Below are positions 42,647 through 43,842 of a DNA stretch of 43,842 nt, in pieces. The position numbers were made by a program, and so were the translations under genes. The DNA is from Lojkania enalia. Its lineage: Eukaryota > Ascomycota > Dothideomycetes > Pleosporales. Under the pieces are notes generated by a model. It had not been told where the DNA came from. It made no database searches and saw only the letters and a list, made by a program, of their open reading frames with translations. Where the stretch lies: NCBI GenBank assembly GCA_010094045.1, contig ML986847.1, positions 1 to 43,842 on the forward strand, written 5' to 3'. Position 1 is the first letter of the stretch. Each line of letters opens with the position of its first letter.

Positions 42647-43842
42647 TGTAACGGCGCAGACAAGACAATGGGTCCGAATGCGGCACGAATCCACTCAGAG
42701 GCATATGAGAGTGCGTGGGGGTTCAGGGACCTGGGAATTCCATTAACACCTATAGGCCTTGTACGAAAGGATATAGAAGAACTACCAAGCTACTTATAAG
42801 GGAGTGTGCAACTATATACGGATGGGAAAAGGGGCGGAGCTAGAGGTAGGATAAGATAAGTAAAAAGCTTTAGGATAAGGTTGTATGTAAAGCTTTTTAT
42901 AGAACGATTTCTTCGCATTATTATACTACCCCCCTCCTTATAGGCTGATAGTCCCTATTTATACTAGTTCGGGAGGGAATTAGGGCTGTTATAGATAGGT
43001 TCTAGTATAAAGAAATTTCTTTAAGGAGGTATTTATTAATAAGAGCTAATATATATAGTTACCTATAAAGATATATTTATATATTAATATAATATTAAGT
43101 AAGGTTTTTATAGTAAGTATAATTAACCTATATATTAGCTAGTAACTATTATTATAATAGTTTATTAATATTACAATTTCGTTATATATAATAACAAGTA
43201 TTTACTAGCCTTAATATATTATTAGATTACTGTTAACTAAGCTTTCTTAACTAAATAATAACTTTTACTCTATATATATTATTATATATTTCTAGAACTG
43301 TTAATTATTAAAGTATTATTAACGCCTTATAGAAAAAAATTAATTAATATACTACTCTACCTACCTTTTAAAACCTCTTTAAAAGTCTTTTAAATTATCT
43401 ACCTTTAAACTATATATACGCTCGCCTATAGATAGTATATAATATTTATCTTTTAGTTTCTAAGATTAAAAAAGTATAAGTATTAACGTATTCTACTATT
43501 AAAGCGGTTAAACTATCGAAGCGGCTACTTTTTCTTAGTATAACGAATACTATATATAAAAAGTTAATTTACTTAATACTAATAAGAGATTCTATATATA
43601 ATATACTTTTATCTAATTTAGAATTTTCCCTACTATCCTTTTAGCACGTACGAGCGTTATATCCAGTCTTACTACAGTTACTATAGTAGCATTAAGCTGG
43701 TTAAACCCTTTTTTAAGTATTAGTACTACGAGTCTTCTTAAAGAGCTGAGAGCTTATAAATACTTCAGCAGCTATATATAAAGATCCCTTACTATATAAT
43801 ACTATACTACTATACTAAATATACTTTCTTTTACGCGTTTTA
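42647..43842 (-). mobile_element. Chr-279 chromovirus copy 4, 3' end (continues beyond window)
   Basis: Minus orientation. Its 3' LTR is 42,647-42,925 (279 bp, TGTAACGG start), followed by the reverse complement of the G-rich polypurine tract and a 3' internal region matching 5,560-6,126 in reverse. The LTR's left portion is un-RIPed while its right end and the interior are AT-shifted. A pogo-B copy interrupts the interior at 43,486. CCTCT (42,642-42,646) would be one target duplication. Confidence 0.82.
43486..43842 (-). mobile_element. pogo-B second copy, partial at window edge
   Basis: Starts ACGTATTCTACTATT after a TA (43,484-43,485) and follows 23,803-24,160 closely to the last base of the window. 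It contains the two 17-bp terminal motifs and the region downstream of the transposase. Confidence 0.88.

Overview
The window is nuclear DNA of a filamentous ascomycete (Pezizomycotina); I cannot name the species. It is bipartite. Positions 1 to about 30,300 and 42,900 to 43,842 are very AT-rich and full of transposon relics. Their in-frame stops are almost all TAA/TAG where CAA, CAG or TGG is expected, and G and C have been lost to A and T: the signature of repeat-induced point mutation (RIP). Between them (about 30,500 to 41,400) lies a normal-composition island with short-intron fungal genes.

Left AT-rich block. Two Ty3/gypsy chromovirus families dominate, named here by LTR length. Chr-539 has one full copy with a perfect target duplication (6,341-14,097, +) and one nearly full copy (21,371-30,501, -). 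Chr-279 has a 3' part (about 2,290-14,166, +), a 5' part (16,150-19,925, +), a truncated copy (19,926-20,637, +), an almost un-RIPed solo LTR (11,515-11,793, -) and another 3' end at the right edge (42,647-43,842, -). DNA transposons of the Fot1/pogo type are inserted into these: pogo-A (2,979-4,849, plus a fragment 20,638-21,370), pogo-B (23,803-25,651, plus a partial copy from 43,486) and pogo-C (41,410-42,144). A Ty1/copia pol relic (14,167-16,149) holds a small non-coding LTR element with an internal minisatellite (14,415-15,800). A telomere-like minisatellite lies at 2,095-2,250.

Gene island. From left to right: an AAA-ATPase pseudogene (31,687-34,046, +) with RIP-type stops and frameshifts; about 3.2 kb with no convincing gene; a secreted GPI-anchored Ser/Thr-rich protein (37,255-37,847, +); kynurenine formamidase of tryptophan catabolism and NAD synthesis (38,302-39,366, +); and a mitochondrial stomatin/SLP-2-like protein (39,715-41,079, -), convergent with the formamidase. 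The three intact genes are ordinary core genes with no shared pathway. The island ends in pogo-C, which is split by a Chr-539 LTR that is itself split by a Chr-279 element.

Most notable: (i) both chromovirus families carry an antisense reading frame with a charged, coiled-coil-like C-terminal part between the chromodomain and the 3' LTR; (ii) all three pogo families start with ACGT and carry two tandem 17-bp motifs in the same register of the terminal repeat; (iii) the minisatellite-bearing small LTR element; (iv) the nesting order, which gives testable predictions beyond the right edge.
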